A stretch of DNA of 64,000 bases from Devosia sp. (GTDB lineage: Bacteria; Pseudomonadota; Alphaproteobacteria; Rhizobiales; Devosiaceae), in NCBI GenBank assembly GCA_028290665.1, contig JAQGJK010000026.1:154861-218860 (forward strand), read 5' to 3'. The number at the start of each line of letters is the position of its first letter. Position 1 is the first letter of the stretch. A program made the position numbers and the translations under genes. Positions 17,094-24,375 of the stretch are shown here, in pieces. The notes below the pieces were generated by a model. That model did not search any database. It was not told the origin of the DNA and worked only from the letters and a program-made list of their open reading frames with translations.

Positions 17094-17158
17094 GTCCCCC
17101 CTTCCCCTCTTCCGCCAGCGGGAGAGGGTGGCGCGCAGCGCCGGGTGAGGGCCTACCC
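17094..17158. repeat. Palindromic intergenic repeat, type B, inside GTA cluster
   Basis: CCCCTCTTCCGCCAGCGGGAGAGGG with GGTGGCGCGCAGCGCCGGGTGAGGGCCTAC, the same element as at the right end of 13546-13712. It sits between g4 and g3.5. Confidence 0.75.
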
Positions 17159-17249
17159 AAAACCCCCTGCCCCACCGATCGCCCCAAATTCCCAACAAAC
17201 TCCCGAAACACCTCCCGCGCCGCCGCGCGCCCCGAACTCCGCGCGCCCA

Positions 17250-17453
17250 TCACTCATCCCCCCGCCTGAACAACACATTCAGCGCCGCGATCTCGGTGAC
17301 GAAATCATTGAACCGCCGGTTCGCCGCCGCCAGTTCCCTCAGCGTCCACCCCAACAACCCACTCGCCCCGCTCGCCCACAAAAACAGCGCCAGATGCGCC
17401 AGATCCCCATGCGTCGCGATCGTTTTGGTCAATTCGTCCATGTGCGATTCCAT
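17250..17453 (-). CDS. GTA g3.5 small protein
   Basis: A 67-residue protein resembling RcGTA g3.5: IATHGDLAHLALFLWASGASGLLGWTLRELAAANRRFNDFVTEIA. It has one hydrophobic helix (about 20-40) then an amphipathic helix; function in relatives is unknown. Starts at 17453 (ATG) or 17441 (ATG, four codons in) are both weakly supported. Its expected upstream neighbour, the portal gene g3, is separated by an opposite-strand foreign gene. Confidence 0.82.
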   Translation of the reverse strand: MESHMDELTKTIATHGDLAHLALFLWASGASGLLGWTLRELAAANRRFNDFVTEIAALNVLFRRGDE

Positions 17454-17533
17454 GTGCCTATTAAGATTGTTCGCCTGCGTTGCTGCTGATACTATCAGTG
17501 GCGCAACGAGTTGTTTTTTAACAAGAGTTTACC

Positions 17534-18139
17534 GTGGTAGAGTTTCTTCAATTCTTCTCCAGTCTTGCCTGGCCGGTAACGGTGGTTGTATTAGCAATGA
17601 TTTTCCGCAGTGACCTTTCCGCAGCGATGCAACGGGTGAGGAAAGCTGGCATTGCCGGCGTAGAGTTAGCCGAGCAGCAAACCGTAGTAGCTGCTGTTAG
17701 TCAGTTCGAAAAAAGTGGCGAACTTAAGCAATTGCCGATCGGATTTCGTCGTACTCCGCCTATAGCAGACCTAGAAATGGAACTTCACAATTCGATTTCT
17801 GTTTTTGTAAAAGAAGATAGGATTGATATATTGATAAGTGAGCTTGCTTTTACTAGGATGACAAGGCATTTTGAGGCGGCTTGGGGAATTATTTTCGAAA
17901 GTCAAATACGAGCTCTTCAAGTTGCTGTAAGCACAGAAGGGAAAGTCGACGAAATCAATATACGTAGCCTCTATGAATCGAGCGATTATCCTGTTGAGTT
18001 TTCTTTCGAAGACTGGGTGAAATTTCCCGTGGGTCAGCTTTTCGCCACAAGGGGCGGCCAGACCTTCGAAATTACTGATCTTGGCCGTGAGTTCTTGAAT
18101 TGGCTCCCGACAAAAGGTGCGCTACGTAGACCCGCCTAG
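17534..18139 (+). CDS. AT-rich hypothetical membrane-anchored protein inserted in the GTA cluster
   Basis: A 201-residue protein of unknown family, on the strand opposite to all GTA genes. The first ~25 residues (VEFLQFFSSLAWPVTVVVLAMIF) form one membrane anchor, followed by a charged helical stretch and a soluble body. The last ~30 residues (FEITDLGREFLNWL) resemble the wing end of a small winged-helix fold; that is only a resemblance. Base composition is clearly lower in GC than its neighbours (24 G/C of 60 in 17821-17880). The GTG start has AAGAG 7 bases upstream. Its stop abuts the portal gene's stop exactly. It looks like a horizontally acquired cargo gene. Confidence 0.75.
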   Translation: MVEFLQFFSSLAWPVTVVVLAMIFRSDLSAAMQRVRKAGIAGVELAEQQTVVAAVSQFEKSGELKQLPIGFRRTPPIADLEMELHNSISVFVKEDRIDILISELAFTRMTRHFEAAWGIIFESQIRALQVAVSTEGKVDEINIRSLYESSDYPVEFSFEDWVKFPVGQLFATRGGQTFEITDLGREFLNWLPTKGALRRPA

Positions 18140-19285
18140 TCAAACCCCCAACATCGCCCGCTTCTCCGCATCGCTCAAAAACCCCGCGCCGCCGATCCGC
18201 GCCCACAGCGCCGCCCGATCCTCCGCCAGCGCTTCGATGCCGTCGAGATCGGGGACCAGCGTTACCCCGCCGAAGGCCGGTCCGAGCCAGAAGCTCAGAT
18301 CGTCCGCCACTCGCCGCACCAATGGAATAATCGTGTGCCGCCACAGCGCCTTGTTGGCCTCGACCTGGTTGGAATAGGTCAGGTCGCCGGGGATGCCGAG
18401 CAGCATCGGCGGCACGCCGAAGGCCAGCGCGATATCGCGCGCCGCGGCGTTGCGCGCCTCGATGAAATCCATGTCGCGCGGCGTCATGGCGATGGTTTTC
18501 CAGTCGAGCCCGCCTTCGAGCACCATCGGCCGCCCGGCGTTCCTCGCCCCGGCGAACCCCTCGACCAGTTCCTCTTTGAGCCGCTTGAACTGGTCGTCGG
18601 ACAGGTTCGACCCCGGGGCATAAACCAGCGCACCCGAAGGCTGCGCCGAGTTATCCAGCAGCGCCTTGTTCCACTTGGCCGAGGCATTATGAATATCGAG
18701 GCTCTGCTGCGCCGCCTGCAGGGGCGCCATGCCATAAGCATCGTCGAGCGGGTCGAACAGCGCCATGTGCAGCACCCCGGCGATCGGCTCGGCGTCGAGC
18801 CGGAATTCCCGCAATTTGCCGTGCACGGTATAGGCATAGGCCACGGGCCAGCCGGCGCCATCGACCACGACGCGCATCCGGTCGGGCCGCAGCGCATAGA
18901 GTTCTCGCACCTCGCCATCGACGATCCCCGCCGACAGATACGCGTTGCCCGCCGTCTCGAGGTAGGAAAACACCGCCTCAAACATCTCGCCGCCCGATTG
19001 CCGCGGATTGGGCCGCGACAGCAGCGTGAGCAGCGGGTGTTCGGACAACAGTTTCCCGCCATCGTTGACCAGCAGCGGCACCCGGTTGGCGCTCTCGGCG
19101 ATCAGCCGGATGCAGCGGTACATGACCGGGTTCTTCGCGAACCCCTCGGTCACCAGGCTGACGAAACTCCGCCGGCTCCAGTCCGCCTCCCCGAGGCTGG
19201 TGATGCTGACGAGGCTCTGCACCGTCTTGGTTTCACGCGGCGCAACGACGCCCCCGCCCCTCAGGCGGCCCCACCAACTCGACAT
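18140..19285 (-). CDS. GTA portal protein, HK97 family (g3)
   Basis: A 381-residue phage portal protein. Family marks are NPVMYRCIRLIAESANRVPL, HPLLTLLSRPNPRQSGGEMFEAVFSYLETAGNAYL and the C-terminal GIPGDLTYSNQVEANKALWRHTIIPLVRRVADDLS. Twelve copies make the DNA gate of the head. An AAGGGG lies 9 bases before the ATG. It is intact despite the foreign gene directly beyond its stop. Two strong hairpins lie in the 115-base gap to the terminase gene. Confidence 0.94.
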   Translation of the reverse strand: MSSWWGRLRGGGVVAPRETKTVQSLVSITSLGEADWSRRSFVSLVTEGFAKNPVMYRCIRLIAESANRVPLLVNDGGKLLSEHPLLTLLSRPNPRQSGGEMFEAVFSYLETAGNAYLSAGIVDGEVRELYALRPDRMRVVVDGAGWPVAYAYTVHGKLREFRLDAEPIAGVLHMALFDPLDDAYGMAPLQAAQQSLDIHNASAKWNKALLDNSAQPSGALVYAPGSNLSDDQFKRLKEELVEGFAGARNAGRPMVLEGGLDWKTIAMTPRDMDFIEARNAAARDIALAFGVPPMLLGIPGDLTYSNQVEANKALWRHTIIPLVRRVADDLSFWLGPAFGGVTLVPDLDGIEALAEDRAALWARIGGAGFLSDAEKRAMLGV

Positions 19286-19314
19286 TTTTCTGATCCCCTT
19301 CAGAGCATTTTGCA

Positions 19315-19402
19315 GTCAAACGGCTGCGTTTGACGTCCGACAAATTGCGGCAAAGCGGCAGCTAAAGCGCTGTTTTGATTTATCAAAACTCACAGCGCTT
19401 TT
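19315..19402. promoter_or_regulatory. Two hairpins between GTA terminase and portal genes
   Basis: Hairpin 1 is a perfect inverted repeat GTCAAACG-GCTG-CGTTTGAC (19315-19334). Hairpin 2 pairs AAAGCGCTG (19364-19372) with CAGCGCTTT (19393-19401) and continues as TTTTGAT/ATCAAAA, so it folds into a long stem whose lower arm touches the terminase stop codon. On the minus strand it would form after the g2 stop and before g3, as an attenuator or processing site. Neither is followed by a clear U-run in that direction. Confidence 0.6.
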
Positions 19403-20651
19403 AGATAGCGCGCAGGCGCGGCGCCGGTGCTTCGCGCAACAGCAGATCCGTCAGCGCCCACACCAGCGCATCGACGCGATCGGGCGAATGCCCGTCGGCC
19501 TTGCCGTCAGCGCCGAAGGCACACATTTCGTCTTCGAGCGCCGTCAGTCCCGGCCGGTGCGTCACCAGCCCCCGTGCATAGAGCGACGCCACCGGCTCGG
19601 CCCTAACCCATTTGCCGCGCGTCGCCCGGACGCTGCGCACCGGCACGCCGGCATCGACCTGCGCGATGATTTCCCGCACCATATCGCCGCCCTGGTTCAC
19701 TTCGGCGACGATGCAATCGGCCTGATGGTCCTTGAACAGCCCCACCGCCCGGCGCGCCCAGTCGAGCGGCCCGGCTTTGGGCAGCGTACCGTCCTCCAGC
19801 ACCACCGCCCCCGCGCCGCGCCGTCCGGCTACGACGATGCCGCAGGCGTCCGCTCGCGGTCCGCTCGACACCGGCGGGTCGACCGCGACGACGATGCGCC
19901 CCATTTCCCCACCCGTCTCACCACCCGGATCGGGGCGGAACATTTCCCGTCGCCACAGCGCATCGGGCAAATCCTCGATCAGTTCGCCATCGAGTTCCTG
20001 CCGCCCCAGCACCGTGCCGCGATAACGCCCGACCACCGCGTCGAGGAAACTCGGCGCGAGGTTCGCGGCATTCTCATCGGTCCGCATCCGCGTCACCGCC
20101 GTCAGCCGATCACCCAGCAGTCGCTTCAGCAACCGCGTCGGCCGCGGCGTCGTCGTCGCCACCTGCCTCGGGTTATCGCCGAGCCGCAGGCTGAACTGCA
20201 GCATGTCCCACGCCGCCTCGGGGTCCGGCCATTTAGCCACTTCATCGCACCACGCCGCGGCAAATTGCGGCCCGCGAAACCCGTCCGGGTCGCTCGCCGA
20301 GAGGATTTGCGCCTCGACCCCGTTGGGCCAGCGCAGCGTCGTGCCACGCAGCACCGGCCGCTCGTCATCGCCATGGATGCGCAGCAATCCGCTGTCGCCG
20401 CGCACCATCACCGCAATCGCCTCGGTCATGGTCTCGCCGACCAGCGCGATCGGCGACACCGGGTTTTCGCCCGTCGCCAGCGCCCGCACCCACTCGGCCC
20501 CGGCCCGGGTTTTACCCGAACCGCGCCCGCCCAGCACCAGCCAGGTGGTCCAGTCGCCCGCCGGCGCCAGTTGTGCCGGGCGCGCCCACAGCGGCCAATG
20601 CTGCGCCAGCGCCTGCACCTGCCGTGCCGTCAGCGTCGCCGCATCAAGCAT
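19401..20651 (-). CDS. GTA terminase large subunit (g2)
   Basis: A 416-residue packaging ATPase/nuclease. The ATPase part has Walker A-like LGGRGSGKTRAGAEWV and downstream IALVGETMTEAIAVMV and AAWCDEVAKWPDPEAAWDML. The RNase H-like nuclease part follows with VAVDPPVSSGPRADACGIVV. Start at 20651, overlapping the small terminase gene by 8 bases. RcGTA-type terminases package host DNA by headful packaging of short fragments; that behaviour is assumed from the family. Confidence 0.94.
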   Translation of the reverse strand: MLDAATLTARQVQALAQHWPLWARPAQLAPAGDWTTWLVLGGRGSGKTRAGAEWVRALATGENPVSPIALVGETMTEAIAVMVRGDSGLLRIHGDDERPVLRGTTLRWPNGVEAQILSASDPDGFRGPQFAAAWCDEVAKWPDPEAAWDMLQFSLRLGDNPRQVATTTPRPTRLLKRLLGDRLTAVTRMRTDENAANLAPSFLDAVVGRYRGTVLGRQELDGELIEDLPDALWRREMFRPDPGGETGGEMGRIVVAVDPPVSSGPRADACGIVVAGRRGAGAVVLEDGTLPKAGPLDWARRAVGLFKDHQADCIVAEVNQGGDMVREIIAQVDAGVPVRSVRATRGKWVRAEPVASLYARGLVTHRPGLTALEDEMCAFGADGKADGHSPDRVDALVWALTDLLLREAPAPRLRAI

Positions 20652-21126
20652 TGGCGAGGTCGTCGATCCGCCTGGCGATCTGCCGGCGCAGCGCTTCGAT
20701 ATCCTTGGTTGCCGATTTGGCCCGGGGCGATTTCTGCCGCGCGGTATCGAGTTCGATCAGCTTGCCGAGCGTCGTTGCCAGGCTGCCGAGCATCGCGACT
20801 TCCGGTGAACCGGCCGTTTTCATCTTGCTCTCCAAATGTTTCAGATTGTGGTCGAGGATGCGGAACAGCCGCTTGATGATCTGCTTGCGCGCCGTCACCC
20901 GATGGATGCTGCGGCGCTGCCAGTCTTCCCGCTTCACCAGCCATTTAAGCTGGTTCATGGTGATCAAGAACTTCTCGCAGATTTCGCTACGGGTCCCGAT
21001 GCCCCTCTCATAATCGTGGCGCACCTCGCGGACCCGCTCACCGTCCCGCACCCGCAGCCATGATGAATCTTTTGTGAATCCGATTTCGGATTCTCCGGCA
21101 ACCGTTTGACTCTGCCCCGGATTCAT
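20644..21126 (-). CDS. GTA small terminase-like protein (g1)
   Basis: About 160 residues, basic. A helix-turn-helix-like region (VRHDYERGIGTRSEICEKFLITMNQLKWLVKREDW) is followed by helices and a lysine/arginine-rich C-terminus ending in LRRQIARRIDDLANA. It is placed as the small terminase by its position ahead of g2 and by the DNA-binding region. The start at 21126 (MNPGQSQTVAGES) is preferred, because a longer frame up to 21177 would overlap the divergent KTSC gene. It is the first gene of the GTA cluster. Confidence 0.75.
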   Translation of the reverse strand: MNPGQSQTVAGESEIGFTKDSSWLRVRDGERVREVRHDYERGIGTRSEICEKFLITMNQLKWLVKREDWQRRSIHRVTARKQIIKRLFRILDHNLKHLESKMKTAGSPEVAMLGSLATTLGKLIELDTARQKSPRAKSATKDIEALRRQIARRIDDLANA

Positions 21127-21161
21127 CTCTGCGGATTCATTCACATAAGCGAGGGTCAAGA

Positions 21162-21428
21162 ATGGCCTCCTCGGCAATCCGCCACGTGTTTTACCGACCC
21201 GAACGACAGGAATTGTCGATCTGGTTTCGCGATAGCGGGCGGCGCTACAAGTATTTCGATGTCCCCGAACTGTTTTTCGACGCGCTTACCGCGTCGGCGT
21301 CGCAGGGCGCGTTCTATAATCGCTGGATCAAGGGACATTTCCGCAGCGAAGCGGTCGAGGACGGCAAAGGGCCGCGTCGCTTCCGGCCGCCGGTCACTCC
21401 CGAAACCCACTTTCTCGACCGTAGCTGA
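21162..21428 (+). CDS. KTSC domain protein
   Basis: An 88-residue protein with a KTSC domain: SSAIRHVFYRPERQELSIWFRDSGRRYKYFDVPELFFDAL, then GAFYNRWIKGHFR. KTSC domains are small, often found beside RNA- or lysyl-tRNA-related partners; function is unknown. A GAGGG lies 7 bases before the ATG. It diverges from g1 with only 35 bases between the starts, and lies between a 25-bp repeated element (21446-21470) and the GTA genes. Confidence 0.85.
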   Translation: MASSAIRHVFYRPERQELSIWFRDSGRRYKYFDVPELFFDALTASASQGAFYNRWIKGHFRSEAVEDGKGPRRFRPPVTPETHFLDRS

Positions 21429-21445
21429 ACTCTACCCCACGCGGG

Positions 21446-21470
21446 CCCCCCGGGGACAACATCGGGAAAC
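21446..21470 (-). repeat. 25-bp element shared with the gafY promoter (copy 1)
   Basis: The 25 bases CCCCCCGGGGACAACATC + GGGAAAC occur here and, identically, at 60083-60107. It lies 18 bases beyond the KTSC stop codon and about 320 bases upstream of the g1 start. It has the same orientation relative to the minus-strand GTA genes as copy 2 has to gafY. See the findings for the regulatory hypothesis. Confidence 0.9.
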
Positions 21471-21582
21471 GCCCGCAGCGCCTTGATTGTGCGCAATCGG
21501 GCAGGTCTGCGATTCGCCTGGCCCGACAGCAAAACCCCGATGGAGGGAGCCGTCTGGTCCGCCGCGTTCGCGATTGCTGAAC

Positions 21583-21633
21583 CAACACCTCACTGTGTTG
21601 GAAAATCCGTGCGGCAATTCGGATTTTTCAATT
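21583..21633 (+). terminator. Double hairpin with T-tract (terminator; possible small RNA end)
   Basis: CCAACAC-CTCACT-GTGTTGG is followed directly by AAAATCCG-TGCGGCAATT-CGGATTTTTC. The second hairpin, ending in a T-run, is a standard rho-independent terminator on the + strand. It lies 150 bases after the KTSC gene, so it ends either that transcript or a separate small RNA. It lies upstream of the HWE kinase gene. Confidence 0.65.
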
Positions 21634-21667
21634 ATGTAGGGAGCTATCCAGCGGTCAGAGTTTCAGC

Positions 21668-22669
21668 ATGCAGTCCAGCGTCCCGGCCCCGCCTCTCTGG
21701 AATGAGCGTAATCTGCGACGCGCCATCGACGCCGCCGGAGTGGCGCTGTGGTCATGGAATGTCGACACCGACGACTTCGCCATGGACGATCAGGGCTGCA
21801 CCCTGTGGCACGTGCCCCGAGGCGGCGAAGTCACCTTCGAACACCTGTCGGCCCATATCCACCCGGCCGACCGCGACCGCGTCCGCGCCGCCTTCGTCGG
21901 CACGCGTGGCATCGTCGGCCCCTATGAAATCGATTTCCGCATCATGATCGGTGAAGAAATCCGCTGGATTTCAGCGCGCGGCGTGGGCAATGACGCCGGG
22001 ATGCATCTGCGTCAGATGTTCGGGGTGTTTCTCAACGTCACCGGCCGCAAGCAGGCCGAAGAAGGTCACGAATTGCTGGCCGGCGAAATGAGCCACCGCG
22101 TCAAGAACCTGCTTGCTATCGCTTCCGGCCTAACCCAGATTACCTCCCGATCGACAACCACCGCCGCCGAAATGGCCACCGAGTTGACCGCTCGTCTCGC
22201 GGCGCTCGGGCGTGCCCATGATCTGGTGCGTCCACTGCCCGGTCATCAGGGCGACGCGGCATTGCTCGGCGATCTCCTTAGCGTGCTGCTGTCACCCTAC
22301 GAGGACATGGGCGCCTTCAGCGGCCGCATCCGGGTGGCGGTGCCACGAATGGGCGTCAGCGAACTGGCGGCGACGACGCTGGCCCTGGTCATCCACGAAC
22401 TGGCGACGAATTCGCTCAAATACGGTGCCCTGTCCGCCGAGGCGGGGACACTGGATGTCTCCGGCTCGACTGTCGACGACGAAATCCTCATCGTCTGGAC
22501 CGAACGCGGCGGGCCGACGGTGCCAGCAGCCGGCGGACCCCAGGGCTATGGCAGCAAGATGCTGGCGCGAAGCGTCAATGGCCAACTGGGCGGTTCGATC
22601 AGCTACGATTGGTCGGTCGACGGCCTGATCGTCAACCTCAGGATCAAGGCCGACCGGCTGGCGGCGTAG
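21668..22669 (+). CDS. PAS-containing HWE-family sensor histidine kinase
   Basis: 333 residues, cytosolic (no membrane segment). A PAS-like fold occupies about 15-130, ending with GVFLNVTGRKQAEEGHE. The HWE kinase core follows: EMSHRVKNLLAIASGL with His143, then HELATNSLKYGALS (243-256) and WTERGGP (277-283), the His/Trp-Glu residues that name the family. G-box is GYGSKMLARSVNGQLGG. HWE kinases often feed general-stress or light-type signalling in alphaproteobacteria. No regulator is adjacent, so its partner is unknown. A bidirectional terminator follows. Confidence 0.9.
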   Translation: MQSSVPAPPLWNERNLRRAIDAAGVALWSWNVDTDDFAMDDQGCTLWHVPRGGEVTFEHLSAHIHPADRDRVRAAFVGTRGIVGPYEIDFRIMIGEEIRWISARGVGNDAGMHLRQMFGVFLNVTGRKQAEEGHELLAGEMSHRVKNLLAIASGLTQITSRSTTTAAEMATELTARLAALGRAHDLVRPLPGHQGDAALLGDLLSVLLSPYEDMGAFSGRIRVAVPRMGVSELAATTLALVIHELATNSLKYGALSAEAGTLDVSGSTVDDEILIVWTERGGPTVPAAGGPQGYGSKMLARSVNGQLGGSISYDWSVDGLIVNLRIKADRLAA

Positions 22670-22683
22670 TACCAACCACAAAA

Positions 22684-22707
22684 AAACGGACCCGACCGGG
22701 CCCGTTT
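22684..22707. terminator. Bidirectional terminator between HWE kinase and DUF378 genes
   Basis: Stem AAACGG-A-CCC / GGG-C-CCGTTT with runs of A before and T after. On the minus strand it ends in seven T residues, serving the DUF378 gene. On the plus strand TTTCTTCTT follows, serving the kinase gene. Confidence 0.8.
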
Positions 22708-22730
22708 CTTCTTACAGAGCAATCGGTCAG

Positions 22731-22961
22731 CTACAGCCGGCCGCGCTCAGCCGGAACTTCGCCGCTCGACAGGGCGCGTGAGAACGGCACCAACTGGTAG
22801 AGGGCGGAAAGGCCAACCAGTACATAGATGATGCGCGACAGCGCGGCCTGCTGGCCACCGAACAGGCTGGCAACCAGATCAAACTGAGCTGCTCCGACGA
22901 GCAGCCAATTGATGCCGCCAATAATCACCAGCAGCAGCGTAATCAAATTCAAGGCTTTCAT
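22731..22961 (-). CDS. DUF378 small membrane protein
   Basis: 76 residues: MKALNLITLLLVIIGGINWLLVGAAQFDLVASLFGG then SRIIYVLVGLSALYQLVPF. The I-G-x-I-N-W-L-L-V-G and V-G-L-S-A-L-Y motifs define DUF378 (two membrane helices, unknown function). The start at 22961 gives the family's N-terminus. It lies 136 bases downstream of chrA in the same direction. Confidence 0.88.
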   Translation of the reverse strand: MKALNLITLLLVIIGGINWLLVGAAQFDLVASLFGGQQAALSRIIYVLVGLSALYQLVPFSRALSSGEVPAERGRL

Positions 22962-23097
22962 TCCACACTCTCCAACACCGGGCCCGGACAACTTGACGAT
23001 CCCCGGATCGTTCCGCCGGCACGGTCTGATCGACTCCGGGTATTTCCCTTTCCAGAGGCGACAATTGCGGAGCGGCATCCGGGGCCCGTCCGCCGCA

Positions 23098-24297
23098 TCA
23101 TGGGACCGGCAGCAAATCCATCAGACCGCCGGCCAGCGCACACAGCGCTACGACCAGCCACGGTGGCGTCTTCCACATGAAGAGCAGCAGGAACGCGGCG
23201 ATCCCGAGGGCATAGTCGGCCGGATCGAGAATGCCGGAAGTCCAGACGGGCGAGTAGAGCGCCGCCAGCAGCAACCCCACCACGGCGGCATTGACGCCCT
23301 CGAGCATGGCCTGCGTCAGCTTCTGTCGGCGGAGATCCTCCCAGAATGGCAACGTCCCGACGACCAGCAGGAACGAGGGCGTAAAAATGGCGACGAGGCA
23401 AACCGCTGCCCCGAGCCAGCCATTGGGAAATGGGGTCATGGCCGCTCCAAGATAGGCGGCAAAGGTGAAAAGCGGGCCGGGCATCGCCTGTGTCGCGCCA
23501 TATCCGGCAAGAAACACGTCCTCGCCGATCCAACCAGGAGGCACGATCTCGGCCTGGAGCAACGGCAGCACGACATGGCCGCCGCCGAACACCAGCGAGC
23601 CCGAGCGATAAAATGCATCGATCAGGTCGATTGCATGATTTTCCGTGATTGCAGCCAGTAGCGGCAGGCCGGTCAGCAGCACGGCGAAAGCCAGCAGCGC
23701 AATCACCCCCGTGCGGCGACTTAGCGCGATCGGCAGTGCCACATGTTCGGTCGGCGACCCCTGTCGAAACCACACCGCCCCGACAAGGCCGCCAAGCGCG
23801 ATGGCGCCGATCTGTCCCCACGCCGTCGGGAACAACAGCGCCATGCCGGCAGCGACCGCCGCCAGTGTCGCCCGTTCCCGGTCCAGCGCGAGGGCTCGGG
23901 CCATCCCCAGCACGGCAAGAGCGACAATTGCGACGGCGGCGATCTTCAGGCCGTGCAGCCACCCGGCATCGAGCACCCCGGCGGTTGCCGTGATCCCGTA
24001 GGCGAACAGCACCAGAATAATCGCCGACGGCAGCGTGAAGGCCGTCCAGGCCGCGAGGGCACCGAGAAAACCCGCACGGGACAGGCCGATGGCCATGCCG
24101 ACCTGGCTCGACGCTGGCCCGGGCAGGAACTGGCAGAGCGCCACGAGATCGGCAAAGCTGCGCTCATCGAGCCACTGGCGGCGTTCGACGAACTCGGTAC
24201 GGAAATACGCCAGATGCGCGATCGGGCCGCCGAACGCCGTCAAACCGAGCTTGAGAAAAGCCCGGAACACCTCACCCGCACGTTCCCCCTGCATCAC
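23098..24297 (-). CDS. chrA: Chromate transporter (CHR family, ChrA-like)
   Basis: 399 residues, about ten to twelve hydrophobic segments, arranged as two homologous CHR domains. The N-half has FLKLGLTAFGGPIAHLAYF and CQFLPGPASSQVGMAIG. The C-half has LVFGGGHVVLPLLQAEIV and QAMPGPLFTFAAYLGAAM. The paired FGG(P/G) and PGP motifs are diagnostic. It is predicted to export chromate. No chrB or other resistance gene is next to it, so it may serve sulfate-like oxyanion balance instead. Confidence 0.93.
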   Translation of the reverse strand: MMQGERAGEVFRAFLKLGLTAFGGPIAHLAYFRTEFVERRQWLDERSFADLVALCQFLPGPASSQVGMAIGLSRAGFLGALAAWTAFTLPSAIILVLFAYGITATAGVLDAGWLHGLKIAAVAIVALAVLGMARALALDRERATLAAVAAGMALLFPTAWGQIGAIALGGLVGAVWFRQGSPTEHVALPIALSRRTGVIALLAFAVLLTGLPLLAAITENHAIDLIDAFYRSGSLVFGGGHVVLPLLQAEIVPPGWIGEDVFLAGYGATQAMPGPLFTFAAYLGAAMTPFPNGWLGAAVCLVAIFTPSFLLVVGTLPFWEDLRRQKLTQAMLEGVNAAVVGLLLAALYSPVWTSGILDPADYALGIAAFLLLFMWKTPPWLVVALCALAGGLMDLLPVP

Positions 24298-24375
24298 GCC
24301 CCCGGACTGTTTGCCAATAGCACGCAGACGATGTCGGTTTTATAAGCATCGCTTCGTCGGCCCCCGCTCGAACCC

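Noticed and set aside
15501-17489. 662-codon + strand frame over capsid and protease genes
   Set aside because: Antisense shadow; runs through several GTA genes and repeats and has no family features.
17518-17532. CtrA-type site TTAA-N7-TTAC before the AT-rich insert gene
   Set aside because: One mismatch in an AT-rich stretch, where such matches are expected by chance.
5492-21126. Ordinary inducible prophage
   Set aside because: No integrase, repressor or replication genes and no att-like direct repeats; gene order is that of GTAs.
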